Position numbers and translations under genes: made by a program. Shown here one piece after another: positions 23,414 through 35,161 of a stretch of 64,000 nt of DNA. This stretch comes from Arabidopsis thaliana. Taxonomy: Eukaryota > Streptophyta > Magnoliopsida > Brassicales > Brassicaceae. The notes under the pieces are model-generated. The model did not search any database. It saw only the letters and a program-made list of their open reading frames with translations, and was not told the origin of the DNA. Location of the stretch: the NCBI RefSeq assembly GCF_000001735.4, contig NC_003075.7:8309001-8373000 (forward strand), given 5' to 3'. The stretch's first letter is position 1. The number at the start of each line of letters is the position of its first letter.

Positions 23414-24574
23414 TCAACACATACACGCTTTAGCCTGAACTTTTCTTTGATCTGAAATATACTCACGAACTCTCTGAGTTTTACTTCGCATGGGCTCAAT
23501 CATATTTTCTGTCTTGTGAATTATCTCTTTTGACAGATGACCCTCCAGAAAACTGAACAATGCTCCTAATGTCATCTTTCTTAGATCTGTATCAAGTTCA
23601 TTGTTCATATCTTCTTCAACATGACAGCTTAAACCCTGCTCTCCTGAATCAGTAACCTCATCATTTTCAAAGCTCTTCAACGGCTTCTGATCCGCTTTCT
23701 TGTTCTTCCCTTTGTTCTTTCTGGCTCGATTTAGAACCATGTCCAATTCCAAATAAGAATCTCCAACAATATCAATCTTCTTGCTTCTTGTAGCCCTAGT
23801 AATCCTCTTCTCCTTTAAAGTCTCTACCTTCTCTACATTAACCACTCCCAAACAAGCTTTTCCTACACTTTCTTCAATCTTCTTGCTCCTCGTAGCCTTA
23901 CTGCTCACTCTCTTCTTCAATCCCCTCCCTAAATTTTCCTCCACCATTGCACAATCCTCCATTTCAACCTTAATTAAGTTTACAGATGAACTCTGAATAC
24001 TTTCAACATTCCTAAAGCTTCCATTTTTCTCCACCAGATCCTCTTGTAATCCATCAGTAATCCCTAATTTCTCCGAATCCTCGATTTTCCTAACTTTCCT
24101 AACCCTAGAACTCGGCTTGTTCTCAAATTTCACATCCAAACCCTTTTCTTCCTCAGTGATATCCCCCAAATTGATACTTTCTAAAACCCTAATTCGCTTC
24201 CTCGCATTAGCCTGACGCCTATTGTTCCTCGTAAGCTTCTTCTCCTGAAAATCATCAATCACAAAATTCACCAAAATAGATGTATACTCACCTAGTTTGA
24301 TAACATCGCCATCTCCGAGATTTACCGACGTCTCTGGATCAAGAGCATTCGAATTCAATAAAGTACCGTTGGAAGATCCAAGATCTTGTATTACCCAATT
24401 CCCAGAATCCGATTCGATCCGAAGATGCTTAGTGGAGATTCCAGCGTCTTTAATTGCGATTTCATTACCACGAACGATTCGACCAACACGAATCGTAGAT
24501 CCAGGCTTGTAATCTAGAGCATCGCCTTCTCTTGGACCCTTGACGAATACTAATCTCAACGATGGCGTAACCAT
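23414..24574 (-). CDS. FHA-domain protein (SMAD/FHA superfamily), 386 aa
   Basis: Single-exon gene on the minus strand. An N-terminal forkhead-associated domain (about residues 5-108) binds phosphothreonine peptides. Its hallmark residues are present: GR at 31-32 in IRVGRIV, STKH at 47-50, and the SSNGT loop at 67-71. The rest (about 115-386) is Lys/Glu-rich, probably largely disordered and nuclear. It holds two copies of an ATRSKKI motif about 45 residues apart and several basic clusters (RKIRV-, KNKGKNKK-like). The partner and function are unknown; I believe it is At4g14490. The start is the first ATG and leaves the FHA domain complete. It shares an 816-bp divergent upstream region with the START gene. 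Confidence 0.9.
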   Translation of the reverse strand: MVTPSLRLVFVKGPREGDALDYKPGSTIRVGRIVRGNEIAIKDAGISTKHLRIESDSGNWVIQDLGSSNGTLLNSNALDPETSVNLGDGDVIKLGEYTSILVNFVIDDFQEKKLTRNNRRQANARKRIRVLESINLGDITEEEKGLDVKFENKPSSRVRKVRKIEDSEKLGITDGLQEDLVEKNGSFRNVESIQSSSVNLIKVEMEDCAMVEENLGRGLKKRVSSKATRSKKIEESVGKACLGVVNVEKVETLKEKRITRATRSKKIDIVGDSYLELDMVLNRARKNKGKNKKADQKPLKSFENDEVTDSGEQGLSCHVEEDMNNELDTDLRKMTLGALFSFLEGHLSKEIIHKTENMIEPMRSKTQRVREYISDQRKVQAKACMC

Positions 24575-25390
24575 TGTTACCGTTTCTCTCCCAAATGCGA
24601 ATTTTGAAATTTTGATTTGTCTGACGCTCCAATTATTAATGGGCCTTAAATGGGCTTTTATCGTTTCGACGATAAAACAATTTCAAGGCTAAAAGCTACT
24701 ATTGGCTAAACAACTGGCATTATTGATTACCCAAACTTCCAGCAACACACGTGAATCTCTCAGCAAACTTATCTCTCCCTTATCCACTTTTTTTCCAACC
24801 TTTTTCCCCTCACGCTCCTTTACCCTCGCGTGTATCTCACCTCATCATTTGGATATCCACTGTTAAAATTCCCTTTTATATTCGAAATCAACCAAATTTA
24901 ACCTTACTCCTATAAATTAATTAGGCTCTTATCTACAATTGTTGCAAATCAACAAAACGTGCTTCTAATGCTAACACAATAATTGATTTTTGAGTATATT
25001 CCTCTACGTAGTGAACACGACGCGCTAAGATCTGACGCGTGGGATATAACTTGTCGGTCAACGAAAGCGCCACGTCATCGCCACTATGCTTGTCCTTATC
25101 ATTTCCTTTCACCCGCCAACGTCGTTTCAAGCACAGCAAATAATATCAGAACACATTTTTTTCTTTTTATGATTTAATCAATTAAATCACCAAACTCAAT
25201 TAAATAAAAAGAAAAAAATTATTATTATCCCTTCTTCTTCTTCTTCGTCTTCGTCTTTGATTCTCCTGATTCATGTCGCTTAAATTTTTAGCGATCTTCG
25301 AATCCCATTTTCCTTCGGGAATCTGACATTTTTTCTCGGGAAATTTTTTTATCCAAATCGGAGTAAAGTATCGAATCTAGAGAATCCGCT
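24575..25390. promoter_or_regulatory. Divergent promoter region of the FHA and START genes
   Basis: Contains a Site II core TGGGCC at 24640-24645 and a further TGGGCT at about 24650, both close to the FHA start. A G-box CACGTG is at 24748-24753, and a CTT-rich leader-like tract at about 25229-25260 precedes the START gene ATG. Elements are seen; which gene each serves is inference. Confidence 0.4.
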
Positions 25391-28022
25391 ATGGATGAGA
25401 CCTATTTTGATCTATTGAATTTCTTTAAGAATCCCTCTTTTACAGAGACATTTGTCGACATCTTACTATGCGCAGTTCCGATTTGGCTCGCCGTTATGAT
25501 CGGGTTATTAATCGGATGGTCTTGGCGTCCAAGATGGACCGGTTTGATCTATTTAGGGTTTCGTTCTAAGCTTCGGTTTTTATGGACCGCACCGCCTGGG
25601 TTTGGTGCTCGTCGGCTTTGGCTTGCTTTCACCGCTCTCTCTGCTTTCTCCGTTTGCCGAACCATCTGGTCAAGGAATGACACCAGAGCTAATAAATCGG
25701 CGACCGGTTCAGCTTCGTCGCAGACGCCTGTTGAGGATAATGATGAATCAGGATTGGCCTCAAGGTTAGTGTAATGCTTAATTATTGGAAGATGTAGAAG
25801 TTTTAGTTCTCTGTTTTAAAACGTAACGTTTACTTTTAATTTAGCTAGATAAGGTATATAGTGTTTGCATTATCTTTTAGTTTCGCAATAGCATTGGCAA
25901 AAGAATGGTTTTTTTTTTTTTTGCATTAGTTGATTTATGGATTGGTTATATTTGCAGAGGTAGCGATAACGGGACGGTGACAGAGGATATTGTGACAGAG
26001 AATGATTTAGAGCATCTGCTTCAGCTGCTTGAAGTTGGAAATGCAGCTTTGGAATGGCAATCTATGATGGATAAGACTACTCCAAATATGAGCTACCAGG
26101 CTTGGCGTCATGAGCCTGAGGTAATCTAAGTTTTATACTCTTGCTTTGTATCCGTTTCCTTATGCTACGCCTGAATGATGTAGCTCAAGGAACAAGCTAA
26201 GTCATTGAGTAGTAGGCGGAATAGTCGAAAAAATGAATTCTTTAGAGTAATTTGAATGACATCTGAATCAGACCACTGCTTTTAGGTTTATTGGTAATGA
26301 CGAGGGAGATATGTTTCTAAGGATAGCTATAGACGATCAATTTTTAGGTGTCTAGTAGTATACATTGTGTTTCTTTGTTTAGCTTTGGTTCTTTTTGGGC
26401 ACGATGTGATGCGTTGTTGCATTTACCCCTTTGTGTGGCATTTTTGTGACATTTTACTTGAAACTGTGTTCTTGCTATAATGAAATGGGGAATTCTTAAA
26501 TACTAGATGATAGAAACATTTGATCAAATTGTGTTTGTAGCCTGATAGGTCGTATTGTTTATCAGACAGGTCCTGTTATTTATCGCAGCCGGACTGTGTT
26601 TGAGGATGCAACTCCAGATATTGTTAGGGATTTCTTCTGGGATGATGAGTTTCGACCTAAATGGGATTTCATGCTTGCCAACTTCAAAACGTTGGAGGAG
26701 GACACTCAGACAGGAACAATGATTGTTCAGTGGAGAAAAAAGGTTTCTGGACTTTTGATACTTTGGTCATCTTAATAAACAATTCCCACATTAAAAACTG
26801 TTGTCATTACTAATTTCTTTTGCTTGCAGTTTCCTTTTTTCTGTAGTGACCGAGAGTATATCATTGGCCGGAGAATATGGGAGTCTGGGAAGAAGTATTA
26901 TTGTGTCACAAAGGTAATGTCATGCTACAAGAACTTGTTTTTGCCTTCCACAGAACAAGTGTGTAGCATTCCACATGTCTGGAGAATTCTAAATGTTTAC
27001 GCCAGAATTCTGTAGGGGACAAAACACCAAAGTTTAGGTTTGACAATTCTGAATGTCTGGAGATAATTCATGGGACCATTGTCTCTTAGTTTCTAGTTCT
27101 ATTAAGTTTCATTGCATCATTACTTTATCAGTGAAAAAAATTGATCAAATAGTATCCAACATCTGTTTATCCTAAACATCCTATTAAGTTTTTATGCTGA
27201 AACAAAGCTCAAAGCTCAGAGCTAAGGCGCTTATCTTCTTTGATATTGCATGGAGTATGCTTCTACTTCTCTAGGAGATGCGTTTTATGGAAATATCAAA
27301 GAAGATAAGCGCCTTAGTTCTGAAGATAAGCGCCTTATTCACAAAATGCATAAGGTTGTATTCTTTGTTAGGTTTATCCAGCTCTAAACAAAGCTCAAAG
27401 CTCAGAACCATACTTAACACCTGTTCAATATTGTAGGGAGTTCCTTATCCAGCTCTACCAAAGCGTGATAAGCCAAGGCGTGTTGAGCTTTATTTCTCAA
27501 GTTGGGTTATCAGAGCGGGTAAGCCTTTTGATATACAAGTCTTTTTTTCTTTAAGACGGGCATAGATTTTGATTTTAAAGCAAATTCAAAACAAATGCAG
27601 TTGAATCCCGAAAAGGAGATGGACAGCAAACGGCTTGTGAAGTTTCCCTTGTCCACTACGAAGACATGGGCATCCCAAAAGACGTAGCAAAGTTAGGTGT
27701 CCGTCATGGCATGTGGGGAGCTGTCAAGAAGCTAAACTCTGGTTTACGAGCGTACCAATCCGCCAGAAAATCAGACTCATCTCTATCTCGGATCGCCCAA
27801 ATGGCAAGAATCACTACAAAACTGAACATGGATTCTGCAGAATCATCTTCAAGAGATGAAGACAGAAGCAGAGCAATGGAATATGCGAGACAACGGGACC
27901 ATTTGAGAATGGACTGGAAATGGGTTGTTGTAGGAGGTGTCGCATTGGCTTGTGGCCTTCACTCTGGGATCATTGGCAAGGCTTTACTGGCTGGAGCTGG
28001 CCAGAGACTGGCTCGTAGGTGA
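25391..28022 (+). CDS. Membrane-anchored START-domain lipid-binding protein, 433 aa, six exons
   Basis: Exons 25391-25764, 25958-26120, 26566-26742, 26830-26913, 27437-27518 and 27601-28022 join into a 433-codon frame. In exon 2 the acceptor ending at 25957 must be used, because the AG two bases later would give an immediate stop. The protein has an N-terminal hydrophobic segment (about 20-46), then a START domain (about 140-345) with the recognisable VIYRSRTVFEDATP, WRKKFPFFCSDREYI and VRHGMWGAVKKL stretches, and a C-terminal hydrophobic helix (about 398-425). START domains bind lipids or sterols in a hydrophobic pocket; the ligand here is unknown. I believe it is At4g14500. Intron 4 (26914-27436) carries an inverted repeat and small duplications. 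Confidence 0.9.
27222..27317. repeat. 26-bp perfect inverted repeat in intron 4 of the START gene
   Basis: The arms 27222-27247 and 27292-27317 are perfect reverse complements with a 44-nt loop. A partial third copy (GAAGATAAGCGCCTTA) sits at 27322-27337. A direct repeat AACAAAGCTCAAAGCTCAGA flanks the region (27201-27220 and about 27387-27406). Confidence 0.9.
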
Positions 28023-28389
28023 GAAACCTTGTCGTATTCTTATTATATCTTCCCTTGACAGAAAAGAGAAACATATGCATATAATTAAGGGAAATGTATT
28101 ATTTTTGCAACTCCTCTGAGAAGGGCATGTGGTTTTGGTGGTGAACCATGTAGAGTAGTAGCTTTAAACTATGGAGTCATAAGTTATTTGAGTTCTATCT
28201 TGTACCACAGGATAGTGAGATATGTATTTTATAAACTATATGAATCTACATAGCTTCTAAAAGCTTAAATTCTTTGCATGTGATGCACTTCGTATCTCTC
28301 ATTGATTGCTCAACCAAGAACAAGATGTCAAAACTTATCTACTGCATCAATTCACTGCAGTGTGCACACAAGCCGTTCTTTATTACCAC
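28023..28389. other. Convergent 3' ends of the START gene and CFM3B
   Basis: A 367-base tail-to-tail spacer that must hold both 3'UTRs. No coding signal is seen. Confidence 0.5.
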
Positions 28390-31300
28390 TTATGGTTGTA
28401 CATCAAGTTCCTCATTCTGCAGTTCTACAAAGGTTGTTTCTGGTGTTGTAGAGGATGCAGAATTATCGCCAAAATCTGTGTCTGATTCATCTGAACCAAA
28501 TTCAACATCTGTTTCAGATAGTGAACCGTTGGCCTGAATCCCACCTTCTTCATCATCTTCTCCCTCGTCTTCGTATGTATCTAAATACACGTCATCTTCC
28601 TCTCCCTGCAACAGCCAAAAGAGAACAAGGAATATGAAAGACATCAAACACAACATTCATGATAGTGACAATTCAAGGAAATAAAGAGAGACGTATAAGG
28701 CAAAAACATCATACATCTGTTTCTTCTGTTTCCTCGTCAGAAGAATAAGCCATGTCAAGCTTGTCGTATAATGTTTCATCTCCCTTGTCTTTTACAAGTT
28801 CCACTTGTTCCTGAAAGAATGAATTCAGGGACTCGGGTTAGCAAACATTGCAGAACAAGAAAATGCGTTCTTTGTTTGATTAGTGAATGCTACAGATAGA
28901 TGGAACCATACAATTTCAGCTCTCAGCTGCTCTGATCTCGTCTGTATCGCCTCAATGTGTTTAATAAGAGCCTGTTGAATGCAAAGTATCCAAATAAGAA
29001 AGCAAAATCAGTGTTAGCCGGTGAGGTTTAAACTTGATTAGACGCAGGTGTTGGTCATAACAAGTAGAAATCAATGGTAAGTTTGCAGATTTTGAGATCA
29101 ACACACGTTGTTGCATATATTTTTATCACGAACCTCGCGTTTTTGAAGCTCAAGAGAACGAGCCAAAGCTTTCCTCTTTGTCAAGAGGTTTTTAGGCCTC
29201 AGTGTGGTAGGACGTTTATAATCTTTTCCTCTATACACGATTACGGCATAGCCTTTGGAAATTTTGTCAACAGAAACCAGGATACCTCCACTCTCGGCTT
29301 CAAGGGCCATTGCCACTTTCTGTGCACCCTCTAAAGTTTTAGCCTTTACAAGAATCTTGATCAGCTCCCGATATTTCCAGTGCAAGTGCATGTTCTCTAC
29401 AGTCCCATCAAACACCCCTCTTCGACCTGGAGCAATCAATTCAAGTTTCTCAGACAAGTCAATATCCCAGAGAACACAGGTCAAACATACTTAACTACAT
29501 CAGCCCACATATTGATAATAAAATGGTTTACCAAGAAGTAAGAAAGCTTTCATCTTCAATCCGAGCTTTTGGAACATAAATCTCTCTTCTTCTGTTATGC
29601 CCTCAAGGTCTGTTCTCTGCTCTGCTGGCTTCAGAGATTCCTCCACCTTAGCTAAAGCCCGTTCAGCTTTCAGCAGCTTTTTCTCAGCCTAGAAAAGTTT
29701 ATTGAAAAGTACTAATCCGTTTAATTCCAGGAGCAATCTCTTAACTCAATATGTGAAATATAATTTGACAGGTAGGAAGTATAGGGTCAAGTCAGGAACT
29801 CACGAAAGCAAGTTTCCTTTCCAACTTCCTGACAAGTTTTGCAGATCTCACTTTCTCAACCTCTTGTTTCATTTCCTCCACATGATCATCGTTATCCAGA
29901 TTTTTTCCCCATTTACCAGTTGCATCAAGAGTTTCTCCAAGAGTACCGGCAGAAACAAGGTTTTGATTAGCTTTAGTACTTGGTAAAACCAGAGCTGATG
30001 GACGTGCCTGTTCCTCTTTGTCTTGCAAAGTCCTTGCAAGTTGTTGATTAGCCTTTATACTTGGGACAACCAGAGCCGATGATGCTCTTAGACGTGCTTG
30101 TTCCTCTTCGTCTTGCAAAGTCCTTACAAGCATCTCCTTCTCCATCAATGCTTCACCTACTTCTAGTGACAAAAAACTCTTTCCTCTGTAGAAAACCAAA
30201 AAATCTTTGTTCCTCGAAAGCAGCATACCTCCCGTCAATCTCTGCAGTCACTTACCAAGATCATGACATCAAACATTCAGCATCAAATATAGACACCTTA
30301 TCATTTATTCTAATGATATCTACATTTATATAAAAACAATTAAATGTTACTCGGCTGTGAAACCTTATTACCTTGATGTCTTCAGCCATTCTCTCACTGG
30401 TCGTCAGTTGTACACCACGTTTAAGGGCAACCTTGGCAATCAAACTCTTTTGCCATAACTTAACCATGGCTGTTGCCAACCCTTGCAGCTGTCTACTTCG
30501 ACCTGTACATCAAAAGAAAATCTCGCTATTCAAAAACCTTATTGGGCTCTACAAAAAGTCGTAAAGGAAATCCAATACCTAAAGCAAAGTGGGGAGGAAG
30601 AACTGTAGCAATTCTTCTTAAAGAGGTTGCCTCCTTTGTTCCCAGAGTTGATCTCACTCCATAAGGAAGTGCCCTAAAAGGAGGTTCGTAACCAGGAACA
30701 ATCCCTGGAAGCAAATCAGCATCAACAGGTAACGGATAACCTCCCTGCCAGTCCGTGTACCGAGGACCAAGACCCTCTAACAGTTCATTTATTTCATCTT
30801 CATATTCTACTTCTTGTGGAGATGTCCTGTCTTTATTTCCCACAACAGTTGGCTCCTTCTCTAGCTGAGGAAGATTCACTAGTTGAACACTTTGATCCAC
30901 TGTACTTGTAGGTAAAGAAGATGGCAATCTCTCTGCTCTTCTGTATACTTGCTTGTTCATGTTCCCTGATCCATCCCTGTTGCTGCCACCTTTGTAATTG
31001 TACAAGGCGATGGAAGTCCCTGACCTCCAAATCACCAAACCACCAGTTTTTCTCTGTCACAGTGAAGATATAATTAGTATTACACTTGACACACTAGAAA
31101 CAAAGAACTTTCAATTCTTTGACTTATATCATTTCAAAGCTCCAAAGATTAAGCCTTTGTAAATAAAAACACTGATTGGGGGATCATAAGAAGTAAAACC
31201 TCTAATATCTCATGCATCCTTCTCATGTTGAGTGCACTTGATCCTTCAATCTTAAGTCTCACAATCTCTGACCCCTTCCACTTCTCCTGGATTGCATCAA

Positions 31301-32057
31301 CCACAGCCTGAGTAACACCTGCACCCGTAACTCTCATCTTACTCTTTGTTCGAAACATCACATTCCTCAACCGATTCAATTCAAATTCCGAAAGAGTCAT
31401 CTCCGCCAGCGAGTATCTACTCTCCTTCTTAGCTGTCCACTCTCCATTTACCAACTCCTTCTTCTCCATAGAACTCACCTTTTCCCAAGGAAACTTAACT
31501 TCATCATTCCCTCCATATACACCAAATGGTGATTCCTCCGAGAATCCACCTCTTCTTTCTTCCACATAGAACCTTTCCTCCACCGAACTCTTCTCAATTC
31601 TTCTCTCTTGTTCAACTTCCTTATCCTGAAACTGATCTTCATCCACAAATCCATACTTTTTTAACTTCTCTACAATCTTCTCCATTGTACTACTACTCCC
31701 ACTACCACCACCAACATCACCACTTCGACTACTGTTCTCACCACTTATAACCCCTAAATCCGAAAATCTCTCGTCTTTTCGACGATTCAACACTACCTTT
31801 GAAGGTCTAAACTGATTCTGCTTCTGTGTTCTATTCCAATTCTCATTCCTACTGCTACTACTACTGCTACTACCTTCACACGATAATCGTTTAACATTTT
31901 TCATAAAAGAGAAACCGAATCTATAGGACCTGAGTGAAATTGATGAACTTGTACCATGGAACTTGCAGAAAGAACTTCCCAGAGAATCGACAAACTTCGC
32001 CGAAGTAGTCGTCGTCGTCGTCATTGGGCAAAAATGGTGACTTGAATTAATCGCCAT
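28390..32057 (-). CDS. CFM3B: CRM-domain chloroplast splicing factor CFM3B, 907 aa, nine exons
   Basis: Minus-strand exons 32057-31200, 31053-30579, 30502-30372, 30241-29804, 29688-29532, 29426-29134, 28971-28912, 28810-28715 and 28605-28390 join into 907 codons. The N-terminus is Ser/Thr-rich with few acidic residues, a chloroplast transit peptide type. Three CRM RNA-binding domains follow at about 220-310, 425-515 and 664-762; the third has the GRRGVF loop. The second domain lacks an obvious GxxG. Between domains two and three lies a coiled-coil-like Glu/Lys/Gln-rich stretch with a repeated RTLQDxEEQAR unit (about 525-560). The C-terminal 100 residues are highly acidic. CFM3 proteins help splice chloroplast group II introns with CAF-type partners. 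Length and triple CRM layout support CFM3B (I believe At4g14510). Confidence 0.93.
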
Positions 32058-33470
32058 TTCCGACAGAAAATACTCTCAATTGGGTACTCTCAACAAAAAA
32101 ATTTGACCTTTGATTCCTTCAGCTACGCAAACGAAGCTCCTGACTCTGTTATCCATGGCGGGGGAAAGAATAAGATGTTCGAGATGATTAGAGGGTTGTT
32201 TGGATACGTGGTTTATCGTAACTAGGACCACCACAAAGAGCGTATTATAGAGAAACATAACTTATTATCGCTAAAATGCACTTATAGTGCGCATCTTGTC
32301 AGAAATAAAACGATTTCAATAACACACGCCTTGTGACGGGATCCAAATTTTGTCAGTCAAAAGCAGTTACTTATGCAGAGAAGGGAAGAGAGAGTAGAAA
32401 ATAGATATCTTTTGCGTGAGCCTCTCTTTGCCCGTACGATTCTTCGGGCTCTATGAGATATCGAATTTTCTTCTCAAGGTTAGATTTTTCGCTTTCTACT
32501 AAAATTTTGCAAAAATTCTCATTTTGTTTTGTTGTTGAAGATTTCGTTACAAGTTCCTTTTTTTTTTACTTCTCGGTGTAAAATTAGAACTTGCAGGGAC
32601 CTCGATAATTAACTGATGTCTAATTTTATCGTGGAACGGTTGAGAATTTTGGTGATTAAGGGTTTCGATTTTGATTTTGGGTTTATCATGTTTTTGAAAA
32701 AGTAGAGGGAAAAAAATTAAGACTTTTGATTTTTACGATGTTGGGTTTCACTGTAAATGAGGTTCTAATGGCGGAGTAATAACATAAGTGTGTGTTTCAT
32801 TTACTGGTTTAGTGATTTTTCAAATGGTCGTTTGTCTAATCAAAAAGATATTTCTTTTAAGTTTTTGGAGATCAGACAGTTACATATGTTTATGTTGCTA
32901 GTTCTTGTCTGAGACAGTTACATATGTTTATGTAGCTAGTTCTTGTCTGAATCGTGGATCAATGCCCATATCTCTGGAAGCTTAATGTGATTTTCTTTGA
33001 GAAGTGCAACATATATCTTCTTGTATCTTGTTGAGATCACTTCAGGTTGTGTGATTTTCTCAGAAATTATTGACCTCTAGTCTTGTTACTGCAGTTTCAG
33101 TACCTTTTTTGTTTGTTTGATGTAAAATTAGCAGTTTCAGTTTTGAGTACTTTGCTCTTAATTTTGTCTCTTGGTTGATTCCTTTTCTCTGATGTAGAAT
33201 TGAGTGGGCTGATCAGTAACTAAGTTCTTCTTATGCAGGTACCATATAAGGTTCAATGCTATATAACTTCAATCTATTTAGCCGTCAAAACATTTTATAT
33301 CTGCTTCGTTGCTTTAAACGTTATGTTTTCTCTATGACCTATGACCTGCGTTTATACTGCTTTATAATCTTTATTAAGGCTTGATGGTTATCATTTCTGG
33401 TTGCGGATTTTATGATTCATCCTTCAACTTAGAATCTCCTGTGTTTTTTTCAGGTAACAGATAAACACGA
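32058..33470. promoter_or_regulatory. Divergent upstream region of CFM3B and the RPB7-like gene
   Basis: Head-to-head spacer of 1.4 kb. The part from about 32400 rightwards looks like leader plus 5'UTR intron(s) of the RPB7-like gene: a polypyrimidine tract and CAG at 33441-33453 form a good acceptor 17 bases before its ATG. It contains a 38-bp tandem duplication at 32874-32949. Confidence 0.4.
32874..32949 (+). repeat. 38-bp tandem duplication
   Basis: Copies at 32874-32911 and 32912-32949 start AGACAGTTACATATG and differ at one base (T versus A). It lies in the probable 5'UTR intron of the RPB7-like gene. Confidence 0.92.
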
Positions 33471-34073
33471 ATGTTTTCAGAAGTAGAAATGGCTCGAGAC
33501 GTGGCTATATGTGCCAAACACTTGAATGGCCAATCGCCGCACCAACCGATTCTATGCAGACTACTCCAAGATCTAATACACGAGAAAGCGTGCAGGGAAC
33601 ACGGATTCTATCTCGGCATCACCGCTCTAAAAAGCATCGGTAACAACAAGAACAACAACATCGACAACGAAAACAATCATCAAGCAAAAATCCTCACATT
33701 CCCGGTGTCCTTCACATGCCGCACATTCTTGCCTGCAAGAGGAGATATCTTGCAAGGGACTGTAAAAAAAGTGTTGTGGAACGGAGCTTTTATCAGGTCA
33801 GGACCACTCAGATACGCATACCTCTCACTCTTGAAAATGCCACATTATCATTATGTCCACTCACCATTGTCGGAGGACGAGAAACCGCATTTTCAGAAAG
33901 ACGACCTCTCAAAGATTGCTGTTGGAGTTGTTGTGCGGTTTCAGGTGTTGGCTGTGCGGTTTAAAGAGAGACCACACAAGAGAAGAAACGACTATTATGT
34001 TCTTGCAACTTTGGAAGGCAATGGTTCATTTGGTCCCATCTCTCTTACAGGGTCAGATGAGCCATACATGTAA
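33471..34073 (+). CDS. Divergent RPB7-like RNA polymerase subunit (200 aa)
   Basis: The coding region is one exon; the ATG at 33471 follows a likely 5'UTR intron acceptor. The N-terminal half (about 1-70) resembles the RPB7 tip domain, with REHGFYLGITALKSIG matching the family's HGF/Y-x-I strand region. It is followed by an Asn-rich insert of about 16 residues (NNKNNNIDNENN). The C-terminal half (about 80-190) fits the S1/OB RNA-binding domain: FPVSFTCRTFLPARGDIL, GTVKKVLWNGAFIRSGP. RPB7-type proteins form the stalk of Pol II, IV or V with the fourth subunit. This one is longer and more divergent than NRPB7 or NRPE7 as I know them, so its polymerase is uncertain. I believe it is At4g14520. 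Confidence 0.82.
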   Translation: MFSEVEMARDVAICAKHLNGQSPHQPILCRLLQDLIHEKACREHGFYLGITALKSIGNNKNNNIDNENNHQAKILTFPVSFTCRTFLPARGDILQGTVKKVLWNGAFIRSGPLRYAYLSLLKMPHYHYVHSPLSEDEKPHFQKDDLSKIAVGVVVRFQVLAVRFKERPHKRRNDYYVLATLEGNGSFGPISLTGSDEPYM

Positions 34074-34475
34074 CCCAAACAAGGCACCAAAAGTTAAAAG
34101 TCTTTAGATACTTTTTTGCTTTTAGGTTAACCTCAGATTCGTTGGGGTTGTTTCGTGTTAAACTGGATCGACAAGAAATATTTGTAAACAAAGTTGACAG
34201 AACCAATTACATTCTATTAATTTCAATTGGTCAATACCGACAGAGTTACATATTGATATAATACTAATACATACAAAAGCATATAAGAAAATTAGTTGCT
34301 GAGCTATCTTCAAACTGCATCAATGGTGTGGTAACTCATTGAAAAGGATCATCTTTCATCTAAACCTCTGTGAATCAGACCACAGATTTGGATTTTTCAT
34401 CACCATCGAGACATCTTCCATCTTCGAATTCATCAAAAGACGAGTCTCAGCAGGCTCTGGATACTCTTGAGTGCT
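34074..34475. other. Convergent spacer between RPB7-like and MADS-like genes
   Basis: About 400 bases holding 3'UTRs. No other signal is visible. Confidence 0.45.
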
Positions 34476-35161
34476 CTAGTAATCGCCATCGATCAAACCC
34501 TCGAAATCTATGAGTTGATCAAAATCTAGGAATTGATCAAGATCTATCTCTTGATCTTCCAAGTTTCCTGTAGGTTTGTCGTTACTCTCAAAAATCGCCA
34601 AGATCTGATCATCGAATACAACCATCTCCGTTTCTTCTTTGAGACGATCATCATCAGGAACGCCAAAAGTTGCAGAACTTAACTGAAGATTTAGGGTTTC
34701 GTGTGAAACAAGATTCTTAATCTTGATGTCGTTGTTAATCTTGACGTCCTCTTGATGATCTCTTCGATAATTATTCACAGATTCCAATTCCTTCAGATCT
34801 CTCAACATCGTAGACATCGACTCAATCGCTTTTCTCAACTCCTCCGAATCCTCCGATTTAGCAAGACTCTCGTCTTCCACCATAACTCTAACCCTAGATT
34901 CTCTTTACGAACAAGACCCTGATCCTTGAGGAAAGCGGAAACAACAGAATCAACAGAGGAATGGCCGAAGGAGTAGAAGGAGACGTGAGAGTTGGAAGAA
35001 CAAGGAGTCGTCAAGATCGCAACCTGTGAATCGGAGGAGAGAAGACATAATAGCTCCGCGGCTTTACTGTAAAGACCGGTACGACGTTTGGAGAAACAAA
35101 CGGCTCGTGACTCTTTCTTCTGAATCTTCTCAATCGAAATTCTTCTCTTTAGTCCTCCCAT
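34476..35161 (-). pseudogene. Type I MADS-box (AGL-like) gene split by a frameshift
   Basis: From ATG 35161 (minus) an ORF of 108 codons begins with a MADS domain: RRISIEKIQKKESRAVCFSK, then RRTGLYSKAAELLCLL and SFYSFGHSSVDSV, the type I (M-alpha-like) pattern that binds CArG-type DNA. It ends at 34835 after about 25 codons with no family feature. A second frame, open from just after a TAA near 34905 and with an ATG at 34883, continues to 34476. It encodes an acidic, partly coiled-coil C-terminus (SEELRKAIESMSTMLRDLKE) like those of AGL proteins. The two frames overlap at 34835-34883 and no intron of realistic size joins them, so a one- or two-base indel at about 34840-34905 is likely. Alternatively the 108-aa MADS protein alone is made. 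I believe the locus is At4g14530. Confidence 0.65.

Noticed and set aside
25958-25960. Alternative acceptor two bases downstream for exon 2 of the START gene
   Set aside because: It would create a stop codon directly after the junction; the upstream AG keeps the frame open.
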